NCBI RefSeq assembly: GCF_000601455.1
Contig: NZ_AZQP01000015.1
Span: 1-57,675 of the forward strand
Length of the DNA: 57,675 nucleotides
Direction: 5' to 3'
DNA from: Fervidicella metallireducens AeB
Lineage (GTDB): Bacteria; Bacillota; Clostridia; Clostridiales; Caloramatoraceae
The position numbers were made by a program, and so were the translations under genes. Under the pieces are notes generated by a model that ran no database searches, was not told the DNA's origin, and worked only from the letters and a program-made list of their open reading frames with translations. Shown piece by piece: positions 43,442 to 52,504 of the stretch. The number at the start of each line of letters is the position of its first letter. Position 1 is the first letter of the stretch.

Positions 43442-45478
43442 TTAAATGATAGAATTTATAAAATTAGCGCCTTTTTCACTAAGTACTGTTCCATGCCTTC
43501 CTCTTTTTTTAATGATAAGTCCCATATTTTCCAACTTTTCAAGTCTATTTCTAATCTGATATCTTGTAAGCTCAAAAGCAGTGCCAAGGATAGCTTTCTC
43601 TATTGTTTCACGTCCTGCTATTCTGCCAGATTTATTAAGATTATAAATAACTTGCAAAATAAATTTTAATTCATTGTCTAATGATTGGTCAATTTTTTCA
43701 GTAACTGAAGGATTGTACAAAGAATCTTGTTGAAAAAAACCCTTATCAGGAATATCTTTTAAAGTAATATAATTACTTTCTTTAACTGCCATAATATACA
43801 TTATAGTATTTTTAAGTTCACGTATGTTACCTAGCCATTGATGTTGAGTAAGAATATCTATAACTTCAGGAGAAAATCTGATATCCTCAGTAGTCTCTTG
43901 TTTTATGAAATGCTCCATAATAGTGGGTATATCTTTTTTTCTATCTCTTAATGGAGGTATACTGATATATCCCATTTTAAGTCTATAAAAAAGGTCCTCT
44001 CTAAATTGCTTTTCCTTAGCCATCTTAGCCAGATTTTTATTTGTTGCAGCTATTACACGTACATTGATTGGCTTTATTTCTGTTCCACCAATTCTCATAA
44101 CTTCTTTTTCTTGAAGTACTCTTAATAGCCTTGACTGTATTTTCAAAGATACATCGCCTATTTCATCAAGAAAAATTGTACCTCCATCTGCTAACTCAAA
44201 CAAACCAGCTTTACCACCTTTTTTAGCTCCTGTAAAAGCACCTTCTTCATAGCCAAAAAGCTCACTTTCAATTAGTTCTTCCGGAAGAGCGCTAAAATTT
44301 ACGGCTAAAAAAGGACCATTTCTTCTTTTAGATTCGTTATGTATAGAGCTAGCAAAGAGCTCTTTCCCGGTTCCACTTTCACCTTCAATCAGTATCGTTA
44401 ATTCACTTTTTGCAAGCTTTTTAGCTATATCTTTTACTTTTTTAATATTTTCACTTGTTCCAATTATGTCATCAAAGGTATATTTTGCATATAATCCTTT
44501 CTTAATAAGTTCTCTTTTAAGACGATCATTTACTTCAATGGTCTCCTTTAGATTTTTAAATACTGCAATTGCTGAGTTATCCTTTGTGACATAGAATTTA
44601 TTGATAAGTATTTCTGTTTCGTTGATAGTTAAAATTTTGTCCTCAGCAGGGAGATTATTTGTTAAAAAATCAATTAAAGATTTATTATTAAATACATTTT
44701 TAATGTTTTTACCTGATAGGTCATTCTGATGAATGTTAAGAAGCTTTTTGAGATTTTCGTTAAATACACTTATTGTACCTGAAGAGTTATATACCAGTAT
44801 GCCATCTTTCAGCCCATCTATCACAAGATTAAGATGATTGTTTAATTCGTTAATTGCCTTATTGGAATTTGCTAATCTTTTTGCCATGTTTATTATTTTT
44901 TTAAGGTACTTATGGGAAAAGAGGTTAGCTCTTTCATCAAGAATATCAAGTTTCCTTAATATTTCAATAATAGATTCAAAATCTATTATTCGTACTTGGA
45001 TATTAATGATTTTTTTTATATATTTAGGCACCTTATCGATTTCACCTGGAGTAATAGCTATATCTATATCTTTAACAATCTGTTCGTTACCGGGGTAATA
45101 GGGAATATACTCTAAATAGTCAATCCCAATTTTCTTCAGGATGTCAATGCTTTCGAATGTTGATTCGGGCATATCGTTTACAAATAAGACTTTTGTTTTA
45201 GGTGGAAGAAAAACTAACTCATCTATGTAATCAAAATTTATAGTGCGCTTAGCTGTAATAATTTCACAATTTTCATCAAGAAGGTTAGCCTCTAATAACT
45301 CATTTTTTAATAGACTGCTTGAAAGAATAACAAGATTATCGCTGATTTTATTGTTTATACCAACATCTATAGCATAACTTGTAATTTCTATTTCTTCAGG
45401 CAGATAATCTCGTAACTGCTGTAGAAGAGCAATCCTTGTATGTTCTGAACCAGTGACAAGGGTTATACTTTTTTTCAT
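43442..45478 (-). CDS. Sigma-54 enhancer-binding regulator with winged-helix C-terminus
   Basis: A 678-residue activator of sigma-54 RNA polymerase. Residues 1-200 are an N-terminal sensory region I cannot assign (begins SITLVTGSEHTRIALLQQL). A PAS-like domain spans about 215-310 (VIDGLKDGILVYNSSGTISVFN). The AAA+ domain follows, with Walker A GESGTGKE, the sigma-54 contact motif GAFTGA from residue 413, Walker B GGTIFLDEIGD and the arginine-finger region FREDLFYRL. The C-terminus is not the usual Fis-type helix-turn-helix but looks like a winged helix (LTRYQIRNRLEKLENMGLI ... GRHGTVLSEKG). It faces away from the YfcC-iadA genes, which have a -24/-12 promoter and an upstream palindrome in the shared gap, so it most likely controls them. 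The inducer may be an isoaspartyl peptide. Confidence 0.9.
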   Translation of the reverse strand: MKKSITLVTGSEHTRIALLQQLRDYLPEEIEITSYAIDVGINNKISDNLVILSSSLLKNELLEANLLDENCEIITAKRTINFDYIDELVFLPPKTKVLFVNDMPESTFESIDILKKIGIDYLEYIPYYPGNEQIVKDIDIAITPGEIDKVPKYIKKIINIQVRIIDFESIIEILRKLDILDERANLFSHKYLKKIINMAKRLANSNKAINELNNHLNLVIDGLKDGILVYNSSGTISVFNENLKKLLNIHQNDLSGKNIKNVFNNKSLIDFLTNNLPAEDKILTINETEILINKFYVTKDNSAIAVFKNLKETIEVNDRLKRELIKKGLYAKYTFDDIIGTSENIKKVKDIAKKLAKSELTILIEGESGTGKELFASSIHNESKRRNGPFLAVNFSALPEELIESELFGYEEGAFTGAKKGGKAGLFELADGGTIFLDEIGDVSLKIQSRLLRVLQEKEVMRIGGTEIKPINVRVIAATNKNLAKMAKEKQFREDLFYRLKMGYISIPPLRDRKKDIPTIMEHFIKQETTEDIRFSPEVIDILTQHQWLGNIRELKNTIMYIMAVKESNYITLKDIPDKGFFQQDSLYNPSVTEKIDQSLDNELKFILQVIYNLNKSGRIAGRETIEKAILGTAFELTRYQIRNRLEKLENMGLIIKKRGRHGTVLSEKGANFINSII

Positions 45479-45653
45479 TTAAATCACCTGTATTATCTTT
45501 AATATACTGATTGTTCTTAATAATTTTCTTGAATAACTAAATATATATTTCTATATAAAACCAGAATTACCTTCATTATAAAAAAATATTTTGGTATTTA
45601 ATTGGTTCTTTTGGTGGAAAATTAAGCCAAATATAAGACCATTTAAATAAATG

Positions 45654-45670
45654 TTATTTAGACTAAATAA
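45654..45670 (+). promoter_or_regulatory. Palindromic upstream activator site
   Basis: TTATTTAG-A-CTAAATAA is a perfect 8+8 inverted repeat, about 70 bases upstream of the -24 box. Position and symmetry fit the enhancer site of the divergently encoded activator. Confidence 0.6.
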
Positions 45671-45737
45671 ACTGACAACATTATAATCAAATGTAAAGTC
45701 AGAAAATTTAAATTATTCCTGGCATTAAAATGTATTT

Positions 45738-45752
45738 TGGCATGATAATTGC
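45738..45752 (+). promoter_or_regulatory. Sigma-54 (-24/-12) promoter of the carrier-iadA operon
   Basis: TGGCATG-ATAA-TTGC followed by T matches the sigma-54 consensus TGGCACG-N4-TTGC, with the GG and GC doublets exactly 12 bases apart. A GGCATC / GATGCC hairpin (45781-45797) follows in the leader, just before the AGGGGG ribosome site. The rest of the 340-base gap shows only the palindromic site above. Confidence 0.88.
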
Positions 45753-45816
45753 TTTTTATTATGGCAAATCAAATTTAATAGGCATCTAAAGGATGCCAAA
45801 AAGGGGGAAGAGATAA

Positions 45817-47555
45817 ATGTCAACAAAAACACAGCCGGAGAGTAAGACTAAAGTAATAACTAAACAAGTTCAAATGCCTCATACGTATTTAATTATTTTT
45901 GGAGTAGTAATTTTATGCTGGCTACTTACATTTCTTATTCCGTTAGGGAAATTTGACACACACAAGGTTACCTATAAAAATGCAGATGGTAAAGAAAAAT
46001 CAAGAACGGTTTTAATTAGTGAGTCCTTTAGATACCAATACAATCTTGATATGAATAAATTAAAGACAAAGCTTAATGAACTTAAAGATAATGAAACAAA
46101 ACTGGAAGGTATAGGAGTTGATAAAGCTAAAATTGAAGAATTTTTAACTTTAGATCCATCTCAGTGGTCACAGGATAAATTAGATGAGATTGGACTAACT
46201 GAACCAGTATTATATAGCTTATTTAATGATGAAATATATGATACAAGTAAAAAATTGAAATCCCATGCCGGTATATGGGGAACAGATGATTACTATGGTT
46301 TTGGTGTATTAAACTATGTTTTTGAAGGTCTAGTAACCGGGGATAAATATGGTTCTGCTGTAGGTATAGTTGCATTTATTTTAGTTATAGGAGGAGCTTT
46401 TGGAATAATATTAAGAACTGGATCAATTGATGCAGGTATACATTCATTTATAAAAATAACTAAAGGATACGAATATTTAGCAATTCCTGCATTGTTTATA
46501 CTTTTTTCATTAGGTGGAGCTATTTTTGGAATGTCTGAAGAAACAATTCCATTTGCGATGATAGTAATACCGTTTGTAATTGCCATGGGATATGATTCAC
46601 TTGTAGGTATTGGTGTTACATTTGTAGCAAGCCAAGTTGGAAATGCAACATCATGGATGAATCCATTTGGTATTGCCATTGCTCAAGGTATTGCCGGTGT
46701 TCCAGTTATGTCAGGTGCAGGCTTTAGAATAATTATGTGGATTATAACTACAGGTTTGGCTTGTGCTTATCTAATGGTGTATGCAAACAAAATTAAAAAG
46801 AATCCAACTAAATCTATCGCCTATGAAACAGATAATTATTTTAGAAAACAAGTTCAATCTATAGAAGAAAATCATTCCTTTACAATGGGGGATAAGTTAG
46901 TATTAATTTCATTTTTAATTGGAATTGTTTGGATAGTTTGGGGGGTTACTAAAAAGGGATACTATATTCCTGAAATCGCTTCTCAGTTCTTTGTAATGGG
47001 CCTTGTAGCTGGTATTATTGGCGTTGCATTTAAATTAAATGGTATGAAAATTAATGACATTGCTTCTTCATTCCAAAGAGGAGCAGCCGATCTGGCAGGT
47101 ACAGCAATTGTGTCGGTATGGCGAAGGGTATTATTTTAGTATTGGGCGGTACAGATGCTGCAACTCCAACTGTTTTAAATTCAATATTGCACAGCATAGG
47201 AAAGGCTTTAGAAGGTCTACCAACTGCAATATGTGCAGTATTTATGTATATTTTCCAAACGATATTTGATTTCTTTGTAACATCAGGGTCTGGCCAAGCT
47301 GCACTAACAATGCCAATAATGGCACCCTTATCTGATGTTGTAGGAGTTACAAGACAGGTTTCCACTCTAGCATATCAACTTGGAGCAGGCTTCGCAGATG
47401 CAATAGTGCCTACTTCTGCAAGTTTGATGGGTGTACTTGGAGTAGCAAAAATTGAGTGGGGTAAATATGCTAAATGGCAAATAAAAATGCAAGGATTTTT
47501 CTTTGTAATAGGTTGTATTTTCATGATAGTGGCAGTTGCAATGGGGTTTAATTAA
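45817..47555 (+). pseudogene. YfcC-type carrier, frameshifted
   Basis: A membrane carrier of the YfcC family (C4-dicarboxylate/amino-acid DcuC-like superfamily), about 580 residues and 12 helices, split by one missing base. The first frame (45817-47139) holds most of the protein, including a polar insert of about 110 residues after helix 1 and the stretches GSIDAGIHSF and GMSEETIPFAMIVIPF. The second frame (to 47555) holds the last helices (TSGSGQAALTMPIMAPLSDVVG, read in parts). Adding a G at 47112 restores AIVVGMAKGIILVLGG and one continuous protein. It lies between the sigma-54 promoter and the isoaspartyl dipeptidase gene, 30 bases apart, so it probably imports the dipeptides that IadA splits. 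The lack of other damage suggests a sequence error. Confidence 0.85.
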
Positions 47556-47585
47556 AGTTTGACATCAGAGATTAGAGGTGGGATG

Positions 47586-48758
47586 ATGATAAAAATAATA
47601 AAAAATGCAAAGGTCTATGATCCAGAGTATTTAGGTTTAAGAGATGTTGTTATTGTTGGAGATAAAATAAGTAATATAGGAGAAAACTTTTATTTGAAAA
47701 ATGAAGCTGTTGAAGTGGAGATAATAGATGGTAAAGGTAAGATATTGGTTCCAGGCTTTATAGATAGTCATGTTCATATTTTAGGAGGGGGCGGAGAAGG
47801 CGGTTTTAAAACAAGAACCCCCGAAATAACTTTAACTGATATAACAAGGGGAGGAGTTACTACAGTTATTGGATGTCTTGGTACTGACGGAATAACAAGA
47901 AATATGGTTTCTTTATTGGCGAAGGCAAGAGGACTTGAAGAAGAGGGAATTACAACATATATATATTCAGGTTCATACAGAATACCTATAACTACAATTA
48001 CAGGAGATGTGGCAAAGGATATTATAGTTGTGGATAAGGTAATTGGAGTAGGAGAAATAGCAATATCAGATCATAGGTCATCACAGCCAACAGTTGATGA
48101 AATCAGAAGATTAGCAGCAGATACGAGATCAGCAGGGATTCTATCTGGAAAGGCAGGAGTTATTAATTTACATCTTGGTGATGGCAGAAGAATGATAAAT
48201 ATATTGAAAGATATTGTTGAAAATACAGAAATTCCATACTCACAGTTTATTCCGACGCATATGAACAGGAATCCATATCTTTTTAAGGAAGCTGTAGAAT
48301 ACGCAAAGTCTGGGGGATTTATAGATTTCACAACAAGTTCTGATCCAGTATTTTGGGAAGAGGGAGAAGTTAAAACCAGCAAGGCATTAAAGATTTGTTT
48401 AGAAGAAGGTGTTCCTGAAAATAGAATGACAATTTCCTCAGATGGCCAAGGAAGTCTGCCTATGTTTAATGAGAAAAAAGAGTTCATTGGATTAAGGGTT
48501 GGAAAGGTAACTTCAATTTTTGAGGAAATCAGGGATGCTGTTTTAGATGAAAAGTTGCCTTTAGAAAAGGTATTAAAGGTTGTAACTTCAAACCCAGCTG
48601 ATATTTTAAAACTAAGAAATAAAGGTAGGATTAAAGTTGGATTTGATGCAGACTTTGTATTGATTGATGAAGAAAAATTTGAAATAAATACTGTCATAGC
48701 AAAGGGAAGGGTTATGATAAGGGATAAAAAAGTAGAGGTATATGGAACCTTTGAATAG
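47586..48758 (+). CDS. iadA: Isoaspartyl dipeptidase
   Basis: A 390-residue amidohydrolase (peptidase family M38) that cleaves beta-aspartyl dipeptides formed during protein ageing and breakdown. The length equals E. coli IadA. The zinc motif HVHILGGGGEGGF is intact, and VGEIAISDHRSSQP, THMNRNPYLF and the catalytic Asp in ISSDGQGSLP follow. The frame restarts after the carrier gene; I choose the ATG at 47586, 5 bases after GAGGTG, over the adjacent 47583 and the TTG at 47559. It should share the sigma-54 promoter upstream of the carrier, so uptake and cleavage of isoaspartyl peptides are induced together. No terminator is visible between it and the tRNA promoter. Confidence 0.94.
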   Translation: MIKIIKNAKVYDPEYLGLRDVVIVGDKISNIGENFYLKNEAVEVEIIDGKGKILVPGFIDSHVHILGGGGEGGFKTRTPEITLTDITRGGVTTVIGCLGTDGITRNMVSLLAKARGLEEEGITTYIYSGSYRIPITTITGDVAKDIIVVDKVIGVGEIAISDHRSSQPTVDEIRRLAADTRSAGILSGKAGVINLHLGDGRRMINILKDIVENTEIPYSQFIPTHMNRNPYLFKEAVEYAKSGGFIDFTTSSDPVFWEEGEVKTSKALKICLEEGVPENRMTISSDGQGSLPMFNEKKEFIGLRVGKVTSIFEEIRDAVLDEKLPLEKVLKVVTSNPADILKLRNKGRIKVGFDADFVLIDEEKFEINTVIAKGRVMIRDKKVEVYGTFE

Positions 48759-48848
48759 TATTAATACTGCCAGCAAAGGCTAGGAATTTATTCATTTTGT
48801 ACGGCAAAGATTTTGAACAAATCAAGTGAAGTATAATTTATAATGATA

Positions 48849-48877
48849 TTGACAAAATTATAAATAATTGGTAACAT
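48849..48877 (+). promoter_or_regulatory. Promoter of the tRNA-Glu gene
   Basis: Perfect TTGACA at 48849-48854, 17 bases of spacer, TAACAT at 48872-48877 with TGG in front (extended -10). Confidence 0.65.
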
Positions 48878-48902
48878 AACAATGTGAGCAGTATAAGTAG
48901 TT

Positions 48903-48977
48903 GGCCCCTTGGTCAAGCGGTCAAGACGCCACCCTCTCACGGTGGAAACAGGGGTTCGATTCCCCTAGGGGTCACCA
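48903..48977 (+). tRNA. tRNA-Glu (anticodon CTC)
   Basis: A complete cloverleaf: acceptor GGCCCCT pairs with AGGGGTC (one G-T pair), the D-loop is GGTCAAGCGGTCAAGAC, and the anticodon stem CCACC/GGTGG holds the loop CTCTCAC with anticodon CTC at 48936-48938. The T-arm is AGGGG-TTCGATT-CCCCT, and CCA is encoded at the end. CTC reads GAG, the rarer Glu codon in such AT-rich genomes. It stands alone with its own promoter and a strong terminator. Confidence 0.97.
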
Positions 48978-49027
48978 CTTTAAAAATATTTTCATAACTT
49001 AAACAATAATTTTAAAAAAGAATCTCT

Positions 49028-49071
49028 AATGACATTGATTAAAATATTTTCTTAATCAATGTCATTTTTTT
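49028..49071 (+). terminator. Terminator after tRNA-Glu
   Basis: A perfect 15-bp stem (49028-49042 with 49052-49066) with a 9-base loop, then T7. Confidence 0.92.
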
Positions 49072-49117
49072 AATGCTCGCATATAATATATTGATGTATT
49101 TTTTTGGAGGTAAATAG

Positions 49118-49702
49118 ATGCAAAACAACAATAACACTAATTTTTCATATGGTTATTATCCATGTTTTATGAATTGCCCTTTTATGCAGTATGGGGCAGA
49201 GTATTATAACCAAGGATATGACAATTATTTCAGAAGACAGGAGGATGAAGTAGAGAATACCGAAGAAACATATGAGGATTTTGATGAAAGAAATTATTTT
49301 ATTGATGAAGATGCTGAAATAACTCAGGATGAAGAAGAGAAAGAATTTGAAAATTTAACAAGGGCACCAAGAGACGTTGACAGAGTAATTAGAATGATAA
49401 ATCAAAAATCTTCCAGGGATATTGAAGAGATAATCCGAATAGGAGTAGATTCAAGATTAATAGATTATCTTGTAAGAGTAATGGTTGAATATATTGATAG
49501 GAACTATAATAGGTATAGAGGTTCAAGACAGCAGAGAATAGAGGAGGCTAAAAGGGATATAAGAAGGAATATGCCTTGGATATTTGATATCATGAGGATA
49601 TTTAGTGTATCCCCTGCAACTCAGCAAAGACTTTTTGACAGCATAGTTTCAACATCCATTGATGAATTAAGAAGACAGCCCAAACCACCTATGCCAAGAT
49701 AA
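49118..49702 (+). CDS. Unknown protein with acidic N-terminal half and basic helical C-terminal half
   Basis: A 194-residue protein that I do not recognise. The first 30 residues are rich in Asn, Tyr, Phe and Cys (NNNNTNFSYGYYPCFMNCPF), like spore coat proteins. Residues 40-80 are strongly acidic (EDEVENTEETYEDFDE). The C-terminal 110 residues are helical and basic (RDVDRVIRMINQ, RIEEAKRDIRRNMPWIFDI) and end in a proline tail (KPPMPR). No signal peptide or membrane segment is seen. The composition of the N-terminus makes a spore surface or coat role possible but unproven. TGGAGG lies 8 bases before the ATG. It lies between the tRNA terminator and a two-way terminator and is transcribed alone. 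Confidence 0.7.
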   Translation: MQNNNNTNFSYGYYPCFMNCPFMQYGAEYYNQGYDNYFRRQEDEVENTEETYEDFDERNYFIDEDAEITQDEEEKEFENLTRAPRDVDRVIRMINQKSSRDIEEIIRIGVDSRLIDYLVRVMVEYIDRNYNRYRGSRQQRIEEAKRDIRRNMPWIFDIMRIFSVSPATQQRLFDSIVSTSIDELRRQPKPPMPR

Positions 49703-49721
49703 TTTTATTAAATTAAAAAAT

Positions 49722-49766
49722 AATCCTCAAATCCAATTACATCTATAATTGAATTTGGGGATTTTT
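49722..49766. terminator. Two-way terminator between converging genes
   Basis: A 17-position stem (49722-49738 with 49747-49763) with one wobble and one mismatch. A T run follows on the plus strand (TTTTT), and the A run before it gives a T run on the minus strand, serving the unknown gene and the LTA-synthase-like gene. Confidence 0.85.
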
Positions 49767-49771
49767 AAGAA

Positions 49772-52267
49772 TTATTTAATTGAATTAAGATATTGTTTGC
49801 CAAAAAGCAAATCATATTGTATCATTTCATATTTTTTAACAATTTCATCCTCAGAATTTACTTTTTCTTTTAAATTATTATGCATAATTGGATATTTAGC
49901 TCTGATTTCCTTTAATATGTTAAAGTAATTAGGATACTTTACTTCTGAATCAGTCAATATTTCAAAGGCTATCTGTGCCGGAGAAATAAGTTGATTTATT
50001 GGCTGCATGTTTTTGTAATTAGACCATGTTACAAAGGGGGTTTTGTAAAGCCTTAAATCCTTATTAAGAACCGAAGCACCTTCAAAAAAACTGCAATTAT
50101 TATAAATATCAAGGAGTCCCTTTGGATATCCCAATCTTGGTAAATGATCCCCGAAGAAATATAATAAAGTTGGCTTATTTGTCTTACTTAATGCATTTAT
50201 AATTTGCCCTAATGATTTATCTGCATCATAAATACCTTGTCCAAAATTACTCAAAATGGATGATTCGATTTCATCAAGGTTATCAGATTTTGCTTCAACT
50301 TCTAAATTTTCATAATTTCCGTAGTAAGGATCGTGGTTTTGCATAGTTACAGCGAATATAAATTTAGGATTGTTATCCCTATTTAAAAGGCTGAGTATTT
50401 TTTCAACTGTTTTTTCGTCAGATATATGGGGTCCTTTCTTCTCAGAATTTTCGTCAAAGCCTTTTATATCGATAAACTCGTCAAAACCAAAATATTTATA
50501 CACGCTGGTTCTATTGTAAAAGTCTCCTACATTTGGATGAATTGCAGTTGTTTGATATCCGTTTTCTTTAAATACAGATGCTATGCTAGGAGTGTTTCTT
50601 CTTAAATATACATTATATGGGATTATTCCTGGGTTGATATAATACATAGAAAAACCCGTTAATGCTTCAAATTCAGTATTTGCTGTACCACCCCCAAAAA
50701 CCGGTGAAATAATTTCACCTTTTTTATATTTGCGGAGATTTTGAGTAATATCTTTATTGAAGGAGACACCATTTAATTGGGTTGGATCCCAAAAGGATTC
50801 GCTCATTATTACAATAACATTTGGTTTTTCAATATTAGATTCACTATGCAGTTTTTCAATGGAGAGGTCTTTATCAATTTCCAACATATTATTTTTAGAG
50901 TAGCCCTTTGGTTTGTTGTTTAAATACTTTTTCATTTCAGTCAAGTATAAATAATTTTGTACAAAGAAACCATTGGCTAACATCTCTTGTTTGCCAACAT
51001 ACCAGGATTTTCCCATGTTAAGTTCTGATAGAAATTTTGAGCTGTTGACTATTGTAAAATTTGGTATAACTACAGTTAAAGCAATTGGCAATGCAGCTAT
51101 CTTAGGTTTAATTTTAAAGATTTTTTTTATATTTTTTTTGTATTTTAACAATATAAATATAAGTGTCAACAACAAAGCTGAAAGCCCTAAAATTATTTTA
51201 ATGTTTATGTATTGTTTTGATATTAATAGAGCATTTTTAATTAAATACATCTCCCAAGGAAAAAAAGGTTCATTGAAAAATTTTATTTTAATATAGTTAG
51301 CAAAAACTAATAATAAACTTATAACTGATAAAATAAAGGTTGATAAATACTTACCAAATAAAGAAATTAGAGTTAAGTAAATTCCCGCTAAAAATATAAT
51401 ATTAAATAGTGTTTGATGATAAAAAAAGCTTTTAAGTGTTGGTTTTAAATGTCCTCTTAGTAGAAATTCACTAATGAAAATAGGTATTCCATTTATTAAG
51501 GCAAAACTTAAAAAGGTTGAAAAGTCTTTTTTAAATGTCTCCAGATGTTTATCATAGTGGCTATTATAAAATTTATTATACTCAAAGATGCCAGTAAAGT
51601 TAAACAACAGGTAGAAAATAGAAAATAAAAGCAAAATAATAAAGAGGTTAGTAAAGGTAAGGTATACAGCTGTTTTTGCATCTAAGGAGCTCAATTTTAA
51701 ATACATAATATTATTAATTAAATCAAAATCCTTTACTTTAAATTCGAAAACAATCAGGACAAAGAGAGAAATTAAAATACAAATTAGATTAATAAAAAAT
51801 TTGCCAAGGGATTTATCCAGCCAAAGATTTTTTATTATAACACCTAATAAATAAACAGGATAAAATACAATAGTAAATAATGGTATATGTATGTTTAGTA
51901 ATGTAAATATGTAGACAGATAATAAGCTTACAACAATAGAAAGGCTTAGGATATTTTTATTAGATGTTAACAGTGGTGTAATTGTTCCCCATAAAACACA
52001 AGACAGTATGACGATATTGAATAAGTATACTTTACTTTTATAGGTGAACAACAAAAAAGCCACATTTAAAATAAATAGAAGCATATTTTTTGATTTACTC
52101 AGTTTAAGATCCAGAATACCAAGATAAAAAACTATAAAAGAGATAATAAAAAATGATAAAGAGGTAAGAAAAAGGCTAGTTTTGTTAAAAAAATCTGTAA
52201 TACAAACAAAAATAAAGAGCAAAAAAGCTATAACATTAATCTTTTTATATTCAAATATTTTAATCAT
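49772..52267 (-). CDS. LTA synthase family sulfatase-fold membrane protein
   Basis: An 831-residue protein with a very long membrane part (about 12 or more helices, residues 1-400) and an extracytoplasmic sulfatase-fold domain. In that domain are the metal Glu in VIVIMSESFWDP, the expected nucleophilic Thr in GGGTANTEFEALTG, HPNVGDFYNRT, VTMQNHDPYYG and the metal-binding FFGDHLPRLG. This is the phosphoglycerol or phosphoethanolamine transferase family that builds lipoteichoic acid or decorates glycans. True LtaS enzymes have five helices, so the long membrane part points to a clostridial relative with perhaps another substrate. The ATG at 52267 is chosen because the earlier ATG at 52276 is only 2 bases from GAGGGG. 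It ends at a shared terminator. Confidence 0.88.
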   Translation of the reverse strand: MIKIFEYKKINVIAFLLFIFVCITDFFNKTSLFLTSLSFFIISFIVFYLGILDLKLSKSKNMLLFILNVAFLLFTYKSKVYLFNIVILSCVLWGTITPLLTSNKNILSLSIVVSLLSVYIFTLLNIHIPLFTIVFYPVYLLGVIIKNLWLDKSLGKFFINLICILISLFVLIVFEFKVKDFDLINNIMYLKLSSLDAKTAVYLTFTNLFIILLLFSIFYLLFNFTGIFEYNKFYNSHYDKHLETFKKDFSTFLSFALINGIPIFISEFLLRGHLKPTLKSFFYHQTLFNIIFLAGIYLTLISLFGKYLSTFILSVISLLLVFANYIKIKFFNEPFFPWEMYLIKNALLISKQYINIKIILGLSALLLTLIFILLKYKKNIKKIFKIKPKIAALPIALTVVIPNFTIVNSSKFLSELNMGKSWYVGKQEMLANGFFVQNYLYLTEMKKYLNNKPKGYSKNNMLEIDKDLSIEKLHSESNIEKPNVIVIMSESFWDPTQLNGVSFNKDITQNLRKYKKGEIISPVFGGGTANTEFEALTGFSMYYINPGIIPYNVYLRRNTPSIASVFKENGYQTTAIHPNVGDFYNRTSVYKYFGFDEFIDIKGFDENSEKKGPHISDEKTVEKILSLLNRDNNPKFIFAVTMQNHDPYYGNYENLEVEAKSDNLDEIESSILSNFGQGIYDADKSLGQIINALSKTNKPTLLYFFGDHLPRLGYPKGLLDIYNNCSFFEGASVLNKDLRLYKTPFVTWSNYKNMQPINQLISPAQIAFEILTDSEVKYPNYFNILKEIRAKYPIMHNNLKEKVNSEDEIVKKYEMIQYDLLFGKQYLNSIK

Positions 52268-52504
52268 GCTAAACATTTCCCCTCTCTGAGCGGCATTAAC
52301 CCAAATGTTAAATCTATGTTAATTGTATCATAATTACCAGATGAATTAAAGATTTGATAGAAAAGATTTGGTTTCTGCCAGAAATTTTAGGTAGAAATAA
52401 GATGAGTTTTGTAAAAACATACAAAAAGAAATTTTGGGAAAGAATATATATCAGTTAATTAAAAATTTAATATTAAATTCTATTAGACAATCAGGAGTGA
52501 AAGT

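Noticed and set aside
48071-48697. 208-codon open frame on the minus strand opposite iadA
   Set aside because: It lies wholly within the well-supported iadA gene, has no ribosome site and shows low-complexity composition typical of an antisense frame.
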